The notes under the pieces are model-generated. The model was given only the letters and a program-made list of their open reading frames with translations. It ran no database searches and was not told where the DNA came from. Position numbers and translations under genes: made by a program. From NCBI RefSeq assembly GCF_900112425.1, contig NZ_FOLP01000014.1, forward strand, positions 1 through 64,000: 64,000 nt of DNA. The letters run 5' to 3'. How positions within the stretch are numbered: position 1 is the first letter of the stretch; each line of letters opens with the position of its first letter. The stretch is from Variovorax sp. OK212. Its GTDB lineage: Bacteria > Pseudomonadota > Gammaproteobacteria > Burkholderiales > Burkholderiaceae_C. Below, in pieces: positions 32,459-40,914 of the stretch.

Positions 32459-33787
32459 TCACTCCATCAGTTCGCGCAGGTCGACGGCCGCGGCCATGGC
32501 CGCGTGGCCGGCCTTGTTGGGGTGCAGGTGGTCGCCCGAATCGAACAGCGGGTTCAGCGCCTGCGGGTCCGCGGGGTCGCGCAGCGCCGCGTCGAAATCG
32601 ATCACGCCGTCCACGTCCTGCCGTCCGCGGATCCAGCGGTTGACGGCCTCGCGCAAGGCCTCGTTCGCGCCGTTCCAGTAAGGCGTGTTCTTGAATGGCG
32701 GCACGGTGCCCAGCAGCACCTTCACACCCTTGGCGCGGGCCTGCTTGATCAGTTGCTGCAGCCCTTCGGTGAGGCGCTCGGCCGTGGGCCAGTCGCGGGG
32801 CGTCAGCTCGGCGCCCGGCACGCGCGCGAACACGGTGCGGCCGATGTCGTTGGTGCCCATCAGCACGATCGCATGGGTCACGCCGCTCTGGCGCAGGGCG
32901 TCGAGTTCGAAGCGCGAAAGCCCGCTGGGGCCGATGCCGTCGGTCAGCAGGCGGTTGCCGCCGATGCCGGCATTGAGCACCGCGATGTCCTGCCCGGCCG
33001 GCTGTGTGTCGCGCAGGCGCGTGGCCAGCATGTCGGGGTAGGCGCCGAAGGTGCCTTCCGACGTGCCCGCGGTGATGGAGTCGCCGAAGGCCACCACGGT
33101 GCGCACGGGCTTGGTGGTGAGCACGTCCAGCCCGGTCATGATCTGGTTGAGCACCATCGGCGTGGGGTTCTTCAGCTTGGCGGCCGTCACGGCGTTGCCG
33201 GCGGCCACCCAGGTCGTGCCCGACTCGGGCATGGACACCGTGGAGAACGGCGTGGCGCGATCGAAGAAGGCGCTCACCACCACGGTCTGCCCGGCCTGCA
33301 CGGGCAGGTCGACGCCGTCGCTCCAGGCGTCCGCGCCCGGTGCGATGGTCAGGCTGGTGCGGCCGCCGAAACGCAGCATGCGCAGCGAGGCGGGCGAGAA
33401 CGCGTCGGCGCCGGTGCCGCGCGCCGCGCTCGCGGCGGCAATGCGCAGCGGCGTCTTGCCGAAGCGGTTCGAGAAGCGGATGCGGATGCGCTCGCCGTCC
33501 AGCGACAGTTCGAGCTGCTGGCGCAGCGTCTGCCCGCGCAGGTCATTGCCGCCGGGCAGCGAATAGCTGGGCCCGCTCGGGCTCGCGGCCATCTCGCGGA
33601 AATCCAGCGGCGCCACGGCCCAGCTTGCCACCCAGTGCGCTTCGGCGGGTTGCTTGGGCGTGCTTGCCGTGGGAATCGCCTGCACGCCGAATGCGAGCGC
33701 CGCCAGGCAGAAAGCGGCCAGCCAATGCGTCAGGGCAAGCTCGCGCAAATGGCGCAAGTGAACGAGCCAACGGGAAACCAATGTCAT
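32459..33787 (-). CDS. SGNH/GDSL-family hydrolase, exported
   Basis: This is a 442-residue secreted esterase- or lipase-like protein. It has an N-terminal hydrophobic signal (HWLAAFCLAALAFGVQA) and then a beta-rich domain of about 180 residues (GQTLRQQLELSLDGERIRIR). The SGNH catalytic domain follows: block I FGDSITAG with the nucleophile Ser, block II AGIGGNRLL with the Gly, block III MGTNDIGR with the Asn, and block V DHLHPN with the Asp-His pair. All four SGNH residues are present, so it should be active. The natural ester substrate is unknown. It is preceded, on the same strand, by the terminator of the carboxylase operon. Confidence 0.9.
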   Translation of the reverse strand: MTLVSRWLVHLRHLRELALTHWLAAFCLAALAFGVQAIPTASTPKQPAEAHWVASWAVAPLDFREMAASPSGPSYSLPGGNDLRGQTLRQQLELSLDGERIRIRFSNRFGKTPLRIAAASAARGTGADAFSPASLRMLRFGGRTSLTIAPGADAWSDGVDLPVQAGQTVVVSAFFDRATPFSTVSMPESGTTWVAAGNAVTAAKLKNPTPMVLNQIMTGLDVLTTKPVRTVVAFGDSITAGTSEGTFGAYPDMLATRLRDTQPAGQDIAVLNAGIGGNRLLTDGIGPSGLSRFELDALRQSGVTHAIVLMGTNDIGRTVFARVPGAELTPRDWPTAERLTEGLQQLIKQARAKGVKVLLGTVPPFKNTPYWNGANEALREAVNRWIRGRQDVDGVIDFDAALRDPADPQALNPLFDSGDHLHPNKAGHAAMAAAVDLRELME

Positions 33788-33792
33788 GCAGG

Positions 33793-33822
33793 CAAAGCCG
33801 CTCAGTTTATGCAGCGGCTTTG
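33793..33822 (-). terminator. Terminator of the carboxylase operon
   Basis: The stem CAAAGCCGCT (33793-33802) and AGCGGCTTTG (33813-33822) has ten perfect base pairs and a ten-base loop, 29 bases past the carboxylase stop. The T-tract on the minus strand is short. It overlaps the likely ribosome-entry region of the SGNH hydrolase. Confidence 0.6.
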
Positions 33823-33851
33823 TCCTTTGCGTGACGAGGTCTAGCGCACGG

Positions 33852-36800
33852 TTACCAAGTGTCCACGTACGAAGAGACCGGTTGCGGCGCCCGCGTGGCC
33901 GAATTCAGCCCGCGCACCAACCAGGTGCGCGTCTCGGCCGGGTCGATCACCGCATCGATTTCCAGCGTCTGCGCCATGTGGATCGCCTCGCCGTTCGCGT
34001 ACTGCTGGTCGACGAGTTTCTTGAACAGCGCATCGCGTTCGGCGCCCTCCGCCACCGCCGCCAGCTCCTTGCGAAAACCCAATCGGACAGCACCCTCGAG
34101 GCCCATCGCGCCGAATTCGCCGGTGGGCCAGGCGACGGTGAAGACGGGTGCGTCGAAGCCGCCCGCGGTCATCGCCTGCGCGCCCAGGCCGTAGCCCTTG
34201 CGCAGCACCACGGCGAAGAACGGCACGCGCAGGTGCGAGGCCACCATGAACATGCGGCAGACGTGGCGCACCTGCGCCTGCGCCTCGATTTCGGGGCCGA
34301 CCATGAAGCCCGGCGTGTCGCACAACGAAACAATTGGCAGGCCGTGCGCATTGCACAGCTGCATGAAACGCGCGGACTTGTCGGCCGCCTCGACGTCGAT
34401 GGCGCCGCCCAGGTGGTGCGGGTTGTTGGCCATGAGCCCGACCGGCTTGCCCTCGATGCGCGCGAGCGCGGTGACGATGCCCGCGCCGAAACCCGCGCGC
34501 AACTCGAGCAGCGAGCCGGTGTCGGCCACGCCGCGCATCGCGGCGCGCACGTCGTACACGCGCAGCCGGTTCTGTGGCACCACGTGGCGCAGCGTGCGCG
34601 GGTCGGCGCCTTGCCAGCCGGTGGTCGGCCCCTGAAAGTACGACAGATACTGCTTGGCCGCGGCCACGGCGGCGGCTTCGTCTTCCACCAGGATGTCGAT
34701 CACGCCGTTGCGCGACTGCACGCTGCTCGGGCCGATCTGCTCGGGCGCGAAGCTGCCCAGGCCGCCGCCTTCGATCATGGCCGGCCCGCTCATGCCGATG
34801 TTGCTGCCCTTGGTGGCGATGATCACGTCCGCGCAGCCCAGCAGCGCGGCATTGCCCGCGAAGCAGCGCCCGTGCACGATGCCCACCACCGGCACCTTGC
34901 CCGACAGCGCCGCGAACTGGCTGAAGGTGTGGTTGTTCAGGCCCGCGACGATCGGCATGTCGGTGTCGCCCGGCCGCCCGCCGCCGCCTTCGGCGAACAG
35001 CACCACCGGCAGCTTGAGCTGGTGCGCCACCGCCAGCAGCCGGTCGGTCTTGTGGTGGTTGCGCATGCCCTGCGTGCCGGCCAGCACGGTGTAGTCGTAG
35101 GCCAGCACGGCGCAGCGCGACGCTTCAGGTCCGAACTGCTGTGCGTTGATGCTGCCCAGCCCGGTCACCATGCCGTCGGCCGGCGTGTTGGCGATCAGGT
35201 CCTCGAGCGTGCGGCGGCGCGTCTGCGCGGCGATGGCGAGCGCACCGTACTCGATGAAGTTGCCGGGGTCGGCGACGGTGTCGCACAGGTCGGCGATGTT
35301 CTCGCGCGCGGTGCGCCCGCCCTGCGCGTGGCGCTTGTCGACGGCGGCCTTGCGGTTGGCGTCGAGCGTGGGCGCGTGGCGGTCGATGACCTTCTGCAGG
35401 TCGGGGCGGATGGCACCGAGGTCATGCTCGGTGCGCGCCTCGGCCTCGACGGCCTGCGCGTCGACGGCCTCGAGCCGCACCAGCGACTGGCCTTCGACGA
35501 GGTAGTCGCCGGGCGCGGCCAGCAGCGCGACCACGCGGCCCGCCACGGGCGCGTGCAGCAGGTGCTCCATCTTCATGGCCTCGAGCACGCCGAGTTGCGC
35601 GCCGGCGGGCAGCACGTCACCGATGTCGACCTCGAACTGCACGAGGCGCGCGGGCATCGGGGCCTTGACGGTGAGTTCGTTCGGCTCGTCGTCGGCAACT
35701 GCTGCTTGCGCGGCGGGTGCAGCGGGTGCGGCCGGCGCGGCCGCCATCTTCTTCACGTGCTTCTCGATCAGCGCCGCGGCCGCCAGCAGGTCGCCCAGGT
35801 GCGCTTCGACGAAGCGCGTGTGCACCGCCTGCGTGACGAACTCGGGCCGCGCCGCAATGGCGCGCAGCAGCGCCAGGTTGGTGGCGATGCCGTCGATGCG
35901 GCATTCGTCCAGCGCGCGCAGCGAGCGGCGCAGCGCGTCCTCGAAACGAGGCGACGGCGAATGCACGATGAGCTTGGCCAGCAGCGTGTCGTAGTGCGGC
36001 GAAGGCGCGAGGCCCGCATAGCCGTGCGTGTCGACGCGCACGCCGGGGCCGGCCGGCAGCTCGAAGCGTGCGAGCGTGCCGCCCGACGGCCGCGCGTTGC
36101 CTTGCGCGTCGAGCGTCTCGGCATTGATGCGCCATTGCACCGCAAAGCCGCGCTGCGGCGCCGTGCGATCGGCCTCCACGCCCAGCGCGCTCAGCGGCTG
36201 GCCAGCGGCCACTTCGATCTGCAGCTGCACCAGGTCCAGCCCCGTCACCGCCTCGGTCACCGTGTGCTCGACCTGCAGGCGCGGGTTGGCCTCGATGAAG
36301 ACGAAAGGCAAGGTCGCCGATGCCGCATCGACCAGGAACTCGAAGGTGCCGAGCCCGCGGTAGCCCACCGTCTTCGCCATGCGCAGCGCGGCCTGCGTGA
36401 CCTGCGCGCGCAGCGCCTCGGGCAGCGACGGGCTGGGCGCGATCTCCACCAGCTTCTGGAAGCGCCGCTGCAGCGTGCACTCGCGCTCGCCGAGGCTGGC
36501 CACGGCCTGCCCGTCGCCCAGCACCTGCACCTCGATGTGCCGCGCATTGCGCATCAGCCGCTCGACGTACACGCCCTCGATGCCGAAGGCCGCCTTGGCT
36601 TCGGACATGCAGCGCGCATGCGCCTCGGGCAGCTCGTCGGCGTTCAGCACCGCGCGCATGCCGCGCCCGCCGCCGCCGCCGATGGCCTTCACCATCACGC
36701 CCGCGCCCTGCGCATGCTGCTCGGCGAAGAAGGCCTGCGCCTGCGCGAGCGTCACCGCACCCGCGCTGCCCGGCATCACCGGCACGTCGCATTGGGCGGC

Positions 36801-37163
36801 CAGCGCGCGCGCGCGCGCCTTGTCGCCGAACAGGCCGAGCTGCTCGGGCGTCGGCCCGATGAACACGAGGCCGGCGTCCGCGCAGGCCTGCGCGAAATCG
36901 GCGCGCTCGCTGAGGAAGCCGTAGCCGGGGTGCACCGCGTCGCACCCCTGTGCCTTGGCCACCGCGATCGGCGCGGCAATGTCGAGGTAGGCGGCGGGCC
37001 CGGTCGCATCGAGCGCGACGGCGGTGTCGGCCAGCTGCACGTGCAGCGCCGCCGCGTCGTCACGGGCGTGCACGGCCACGCTGGCAATGCCCAGGTCGCG
37101 CAAGGCGCGCACCAGGCGCACGGCGATCTCGCCGCGGTTGGCAATCAGAACTTTGGAGAACAC
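33852..37163 (-). CDS. Single-chain acyl-CoA carboxylase (BC-BCCP-CT)
   Basis: This is a 1103-residue biotin-dependent carboxylase that carries all three catalytic parts on one chain. I start it at the GTG giving VFSKVLIANRGEIAVRLVRA, the normal beginning of biotin carboxylase. Residues 1-450 are biotin carboxylase (ATP-grasp loop KAIGGGGGRGMR, EANPRLQVEHTVTE). Residues about 497-570 are the biotin carrier, with biotinyl Lys531 in EAMKM. Residues about 590-1103 are the carboxyltransferase (N-half VHGRCFAGNAALLG, C-half NNPHHLGGAIDVEAADKSAR and CDTPGFMVGPEIE). This order matches the long-chain acyl-CoA carboxylases described in some bacteria, which accept various acyl-CoAs. It follows an acyl-CoA synthetase by 13 bases in one operon. 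Confidence 0.92.
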   Translation of the reverse strand: MFSKVLIANRGEIAVRLVRALRDLGIASVAVHARDDAAALHVQLADTAVALDATGPAAYLDIAAPIAVAKAQGCDAVHPGYGFLSERADFAQACADAGLVFIGPTPEQLGLFGDKARARALAAQCDVPVMPGSAGAVTLAQAQAFFAEQHAQGAGVMVKAIGGGGGRGMRAVLNADELPEAHARCMSEAKAAFGIEGVYVERLMRNARHIEVQVLGDGQAVASLGERECTLQRRFQKLVEIAPSPSLPEALRAQVTQAALRMAKTVGYRGLGTFEFLVDAASATLPFVFIEANPRLQVEHTVTEAVTGLDLVQLQIEVAAGQPLSALGVEADRTAPQRGFAVQWRINAETLDAQGNARPSGGTLARFELPAGPGVRVDTHGYAGLAPSPHYDTLLAKLIVHSPSPRFEDALRRSLRALDECRIDGIATNLALLRAIAARPEFVTQAVHTRFVEAHLGDLLAAAALIEKHVKKMAAAPAAPAAPAAQAAVADDEPNELTVKAPMPARLVQFEVDIGDVLPAGAQLGVLEAMKMEHLLHAPVAGRVVALLAAPGDYLVEGQSLVRLEAVDAQAVEAEARTEHDLGAIRPDLQKVIDRHAPTLDANRKAAVDKRHAQGGRTARENIADLCDTVADPGNFIEYGALAIAAQTRRRTLEDLIANTPADGMVTGLGSINAQQFGPEASRCAVLAYDYTVLAGTQGMRNHHKTDRLLAVAHQLKLPVVLFAEGGGGRPGDTDMPIVAGLNNHTFSQFAALSGKVPVVGIVHGRCFAGNAALLGCADVIIATKGSNIGMSGPAMIEGGGLGSFAPEQIGPSSVQSRNGVIDILVEDEAAAVAAAKQYLSYFQGPTTGWQGADPRTLRHVVPQNRLRVYDVRAAMRGVADTGSLLELRAGFGAGIVTALARIEGKPVGLMANNPHHLGGAIDVEAADKSARFMQLCNAHGLPIVSLCDTPGFMVGPEIEAQAQVRHVCRMFMVASHLRVPFFAVVLRKGYGLGAQAMTAGGFDAPVFTVAWPTGEFGAMGLEGAVRLGFRKELAAVAEGAERDALFKKLVDQQYANGEAIHMAQTLEIDAVIDPAETRTWLVRGLNSATRAPQPVSSYVDTW

Positions 37164-37176
37164 GTGGGGGAACCTT

Positions 37177-38829
37177 TCAGGCCTTGTCCTTGAGCAGGCG
37201 GCGCAGCACCTTGCCCGCGCCGGTGGTCGGCAATGCATCGATGAAGCTCACGGCGCGCGGCGCCTTGTAGCTTGCCATGTTGTCGCGCGCCCAGGCCACC
37301 AGCGCGTCGGCCTCGAGCGTGGCGCCGGGCTTGCGCACGATGAAGGCCTTCACGACCTCGCCCTTCTCGGCGTCGGGCTGCGCAATGACGGCCGCCTGCG
37401 CCACCGCCGGGTGCTTGATGAGGATGGTCTCGACCTCTTCGGGGAACACGCTGTAGCCCGAGACCTTGATCATTTCCTTGAAGCGGCCGATGAAGGTGAG
37501 GTAGCCGTCGGCGTCGAGCTTGCCCATGTCGCCGGTGTGCACCCAGCCGTTGCGCAGCGTGGCGGCCGTGGCCTCGGGCTTGTTCCAGTAGCCCTTGAAC
37601 GAGCCCTTGCTGGTCAGCACGATTTCGCCGACCTCGCCCACCGGCATGTCGGCCTGGGTGTCGGTGTCGATGATGCGGATGGTCACGCCCGGCACGGCGA
37701 TGCCCTGCGTTCCCCAGCGCGGCGCATGGTGCGGCGTGTAGGTGTCGCAGGTGTGCGTTTCGCTCAGGCCGTAGGCGGCCTCGAACGACGTGCAGTGGGG
37801 TGCGTGCGAGCGCCATTGCTGCGCCAGCGGCTCGGTGAAGGTGATGCCGAAGCTGGTCACCGGGTTCATCTTCAGGCTGGACAGGTCGAACCCCGCGATG
37901 TCGCTCACCTGCATGCAGGCCACGTTCATCGGCGCGATGCTGTACCACCAGCTCACCTTGTAGGTGGCCACGGCCTGCAGCACGGCGCGCGGGTCGAAGC
38001 GGTGCAGCAGCACCGAGGTGGCGCCGCTGAGCACGGGCACGTTCACGCCCATCAGCATGCCGGCGATGTGGTACAGCGGCGCGATGGACAGCAGCACGTC
38101 GGTGGGGCCCACGCCGTTGCAGTCGGCCGCGGCGCGCGTCTTGAACAGCGCGTTGCCGTAGCTCAGCATCGCGCCCTTGGGCAGCCCGGTGGTGCCCGAG
38201 GTGTAGGTCATGAGCGCGACGTCGTCCATGCCGATGGCCACGGGCTGCGGCTTCGCGCCGGTCTTCATCGCGGCGAGGAAGTCTTCGCAACCTTCGGGCA
38301 CGCTGCGTTCGGCCTTGCGTTGCGCGGCCAGCTCGGCCGGCAGGTCGATCGACGTGGGGGCCGGCAGCAGGTCGGCGTAGTGCACCACGAACACGTGCTC
38401 CAGGGCGCTGTCGGGCTGCACCTTGCGCACCACGGGCAGCAGCGGCGCGGCCGCGACGATCACGCGGGCCTTCAGGTCGTTGACCTGGTAGGCCAGCTCG
38501 TGCTCCTTGTTGAGCGGACCGCTCGGGCAGACGATGGCACCGATCTTCTGGATGCCGAAGTGCGCCACCAGGTACTGCGGGCAGTTGTTCAGGAAGAGCA
38601 CCACGGGCTCGCCCTTGTTCACGCCCAGCGCCTGCAGACGCGCGGCGAAGGCGTCGCTCGCGCGGTCGAGCTCGGCCCAGCTCATGGCCTGGCCGTACCA
38701 GATGCAGGCGGCGCTGCCGCCGCGCTCGCGGGCGTGGGCGCGCAGGTACTCGTGCAGCGGCTGCTCCACGCGATCGGGCAGTTCGCGCAGCGCGTACGGC
38801 GCGTGTGCTGCGGTCTTGTTTGTCTCCAT
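37177..38829 (-). CDS. Acyl-CoA synthetase (AMP-binding)
   Basis: This is a 550-residue ANL-superfamily ligase that activates a carboxylic acid to its CoA thioester via an acyl-adenylate. Motifs seen are the P-loop-like YTSGTTGLPKGAM, the ATP-binding AAYGLSETHTCDTYTP, the hinge region WVHTGDMGKLDADGYLTFIG followed by RFKEMIKVSGYSVFP, and the C-terminal catalytic Lys in GAGKVLRR. Length is normal. It is the first gene of the operon and feeds the single-chain carboxylase; both are divergent from a TetR regulator. The acid could be a medium- or long-chain fatty acid or a branched acid. Confidence 0.92.
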   Translation of the reverse strand: METNKTAAHAPYALRELPDRVEQPLHEYLRAHARERGGSAACIWYGQAMSWAELDRASDAFAARLQALGVNKGEPVVLFLNNCPQYLVAHFGIQKIGAIVCPSGPLNKEHELAYQVNDLKARVIVAAAPLLPVVRKVQPDSALEHVFVVHYADLLPAPTSIDLPAELAAQRKAERSVPEGCEDFLAAMKTGAKPQPVAIGMDDVALMTYTSGTTGLPKGAMLSYGNALFKTRAAADCNGVGPTDVLLSIAPLYHIAGMLMGVNVPVLSGATSVLLHRFDPRAVLQAVATYKVSWWYSIAPMNVACMQVSDIAGFDLSSLKMNPVTSFGITFTEPLAQQWRSHAPHCTSFEAAYGLSETHTCDTYTPHHAPRWGTQGIAVPGVTIRIIDTDTQADMPVGEVGEIVLTSKGSFKGYWNKPEATAATLRNGWVHTGDMGKLDADGYLTFIGRFKEMIKVSGYSVFPEEVETILIKHPAVAQAAVIAQPDAEKGEVVKAFIVRKPGATLEADALVAWARDNMASYKAPRAVSFIDALPTTGAGKVLRRLLKDKA

Positions 38830-38914
38830 GGCGTCACTTTCTCAGGGTTATCGATAGCCGCCCACGCATGGCGGGCGCTTGCCAATGCCGCATGGTGCAC
38901 GAACAATCCTACCC

Positions 38915-39604
38915 ATGGGTATAACTTCCGCGACACGGCACAAACCCTCTGGGGACCAGAGCGAAACCACGGCACAGCCGCACCTGCCGCAGGGCACCGG
39001 CCGCCAGCGCGCGGCCACGCAGGGCACCGACCTGCAGCGCGAGCGCATCCTGCAGGCCGCCGCGCAGCTGTTCGCGGCGCAGGGCTATGCCAACACCACC
39101 ATGGCGCAGATCGTGCGCGCGCTGGGCGTGACCAAGCCCTTCGTGTACTACTACTTCCGCGACAAGCAGGAGATCTTCGAGACGCTGTCGTGGCGCCCCG
39201 CGGTCGACTGCTTCACCGCGCTCGACTTCGCGGCCGCCGACCCGCGCCGCGCCAGCGAGAAGGTGCTCGAGGGCATCGAGCGGCTGATTCGCGCGACCGT
39301 CACGCACCACCCCTGCGCCTTCTTCGCGTACCGCGAGCCGCAGGTGTACCGGCCCGAGTACATCGCCGCGCAGAAGAAGCTCGCGCACCACTTCTACGAC
39401 CTGCTGTGCCCGCTGCTCGAGGAGGCGCGCCGCGACGGCGACCTCGACTTCGGCGAGACCAAGATCACCGCGCTCGCGGCCTGCAGCCTGCCGGGCTTTC
39501 TCTACAGCTGGTACCGCCCGGGCGGACGCCTGTCGCCCGACGAGGTGGTGGCCGAACTGACGAAGCTCGCCAGCCGCTTGATCGGCCTGCAAGCGAAGAA
39601 CTGA
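38915..39604 (+). CDS. TetR/AcrR-family repressor
   Basis: This is a 229-residue regulator from the ATG giving MGITSATRHKPSGD. The N-terminal helix-turn-helix is clear: RERILQAAAQLFAAQGYANT, TMAQIVRALGVTKPFVYYYF, RDKQEIFETL (about residues 40-95). The C-terminal ligand domain contains CAFFAYREPQVYRPEYIAAQ and ends in a helix rich in Leu and Ala. The start lies 85 bases from the divergent acyl-CoA synthetase start, so it most likely controls that operon in response to an acyl-CoA. It also precedes the substrate-binding protein gene by 22 bases and may be cotranscribed with it. Confidence 0.88.
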   Translation: MGITSATRHKPSGDQSETTAQPHLPQGTGRQRAATQGTDLQRERILQAAAQLFAAQGYANTTMAQIVRALGVTKPFVYYYFRDKQEIFETLSWRPAVDCFTALDFAAADPRRASEKVLEGIERLIRATVTHHPCAFFAYREPQVYRPEYIAAQKKLAHHFYDLLCPLLEEARRDGDLDFGETKITALAACSLPGFLYSWYRPGGRLSPDEVVAELTKLASRLIGLQAKN

Positions 39605-39626
39605 CAACCATCCCCGGAGACACACC

Positions 39627-40889
39627 ATGAAGTTCAAGAAGGCGCCATCGGCACGACTGGCGCGGACCGCCCTTGCCTCTCTGCTTTGCATCGCAGGCGC
39701 GGCCCACGCGCAGCAGACCTACAAGATCGCCTACATCGACCCGCTCTCGGGCCCCTTCGCCAACGTCGGCGAGCTGATGCTCATGCACACGCAGTACGCC
39801 ATCGAGGAGATCAACGCCAAAGGCGGCGTGCTCGGCGGCACCCAGCTGCAGCTGCTGCAGTTCGACAGCAAGCTCTCGGCGCAGGAAAGCCAGAGCGCGC
39901 TGCAGGCGGCGATCGACCAGGGTGCGCGCGCCATCGTGACGGGCGGCTCGGGCTCGTCGGTGGTCACGGCGCTGGTGCAGTCGGTGGCGCGCTGGAACCA
40001 GCGCAACCCGGGCAAGGAGCTGATCGTGCTGAACCACTCCTCCATCGACCCCGAGATGACGGGCAAGGCCTGCAGCTTCTGGCACTTCCAGACCGAGGCC
40101 AACACGGCGATGAAGATGAAGGCGCTGGCCAACTACATCAAGAAGACGCCCGACGTGAAGAAGGTCTACCTGCTGAACCAGGACTACGCGCACGGCAAGC
40201 AGTGGGCCAGCTACGGCAAGCAGCTGGTGGGCCTGGCGCGCCCCGACATCCAGTTCGTCGGAGAGACGCTGCACCCCATCGGCCGCGTGAAGGACTTCGC
40301 GCCCTACATCGCCAACGTGAAGCAGAGCGGGGCCGACTCGGTCATCACCGGCAACTGGGGCCAGGACATGACGCTGCTGCTGAAGGCGGCAGGCGACGCG
40401 GGCTACAACCTGCGCTACTTCAACCACAGCGCGGGCTCGGTGCCGGGCACGGTCACGGCGGTGTCGCAGGCCAAGCTGGGCCAGCTGACGTGGGTGGCCG
40501 AATGGCACCCGGGCGAGGCGGACACGCCCAAGGTCGACGCGCTGGCCAAGGCCTACAAGGCCAAGACGGGCAAGGACTTTCTCGCGCCGCGCATCGACAT
40601 GACGCCGCGCCTGCTGGCCGCGGCCATCGACAAGGCGGGCAGCGTGGACACCATCAAGGTGGCGCGCGCGCTCGAAGACCTCACTTTCGACTCGGTGGTG
40701 GGCCCGGTGCGCATGCGCGGCGAAGACCACCAACTGCTGCTGCCGCAGGTGGTGAACACCATCGCGCCGGTCGACGGCAAGGCGGTGAAGGTCGGCTGGG
40801 AAGGCACCAACTACGGCTTTCGCACCGACGCCGTGTACACCGGCAACGAACTGGCGCAGGGCACCGACTGCAAGATGGTCCGGCCCTGA
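39627..40889 (+). CDS. Branched-chain amino-acid-type ABC transporter binding protein
   Basis: This is a 420-residue periplasmic binding protein of the LivJ/leucine-binding type. A GGAGA ribosome binding site precedes MKFKKAPSARLARTALASLL, and the signal ends AAHAQ. Family features are YIDPLSGPFANVGELMLMHT, IEEINAKGGVLGG, QAAIDQGARAIVTGGSGSSV and PYIANVKQSGADSVITGNWG. Related proteins bind amino acids, but many in Comamonadaceae bind aromatic or aliphatic acids and amides. No permease or ATPase genes are adjacent. Its place between the TetR gene and two acyl-CoA synthetases suggests an organic-acid ligand for that pathway, which is inference. Confidence 0.88.
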   Translation: MKFKKAPSARLARTALASLLCIAGAAHAQQTYKIAYIDPLSGPFANVGELMLMHTQYAIEEINAKGGVLGGTQLQLLQFDSKLSAQESQSALQAAIDQGARAIVTGGSGSSVVTALVQSVARWNQRNPGKELIVLNHSSIDPEMTGKACSFWHFQTEANTAMKMKALANYIKKTPDVKKVYLLNQDYAHGKQWASYGKQLVGLARPDIQFVGETLHPIGRVKDFAPYIANVKQSGADSVITGNWGQDMTLLLKAAGDAGYNLRYFNHSAGSVPGTVTAVSQAKLGQLTWVAEWHPGEADTPKVDALAKAYKAKTGKDFLAPRIDMTPRLLAAAIDKAGSVDTIKVARALEDLTFDSVVGPVRMRGEDHQLLLPQVVNTIAPVDGKAVKVGWEGTNYGFRTDAVYTGNELAQGTDCKMVRP

Positions 40890-40914
40890 CGCCGGGCGCC
40901 CGGCGCGCGGCGCC

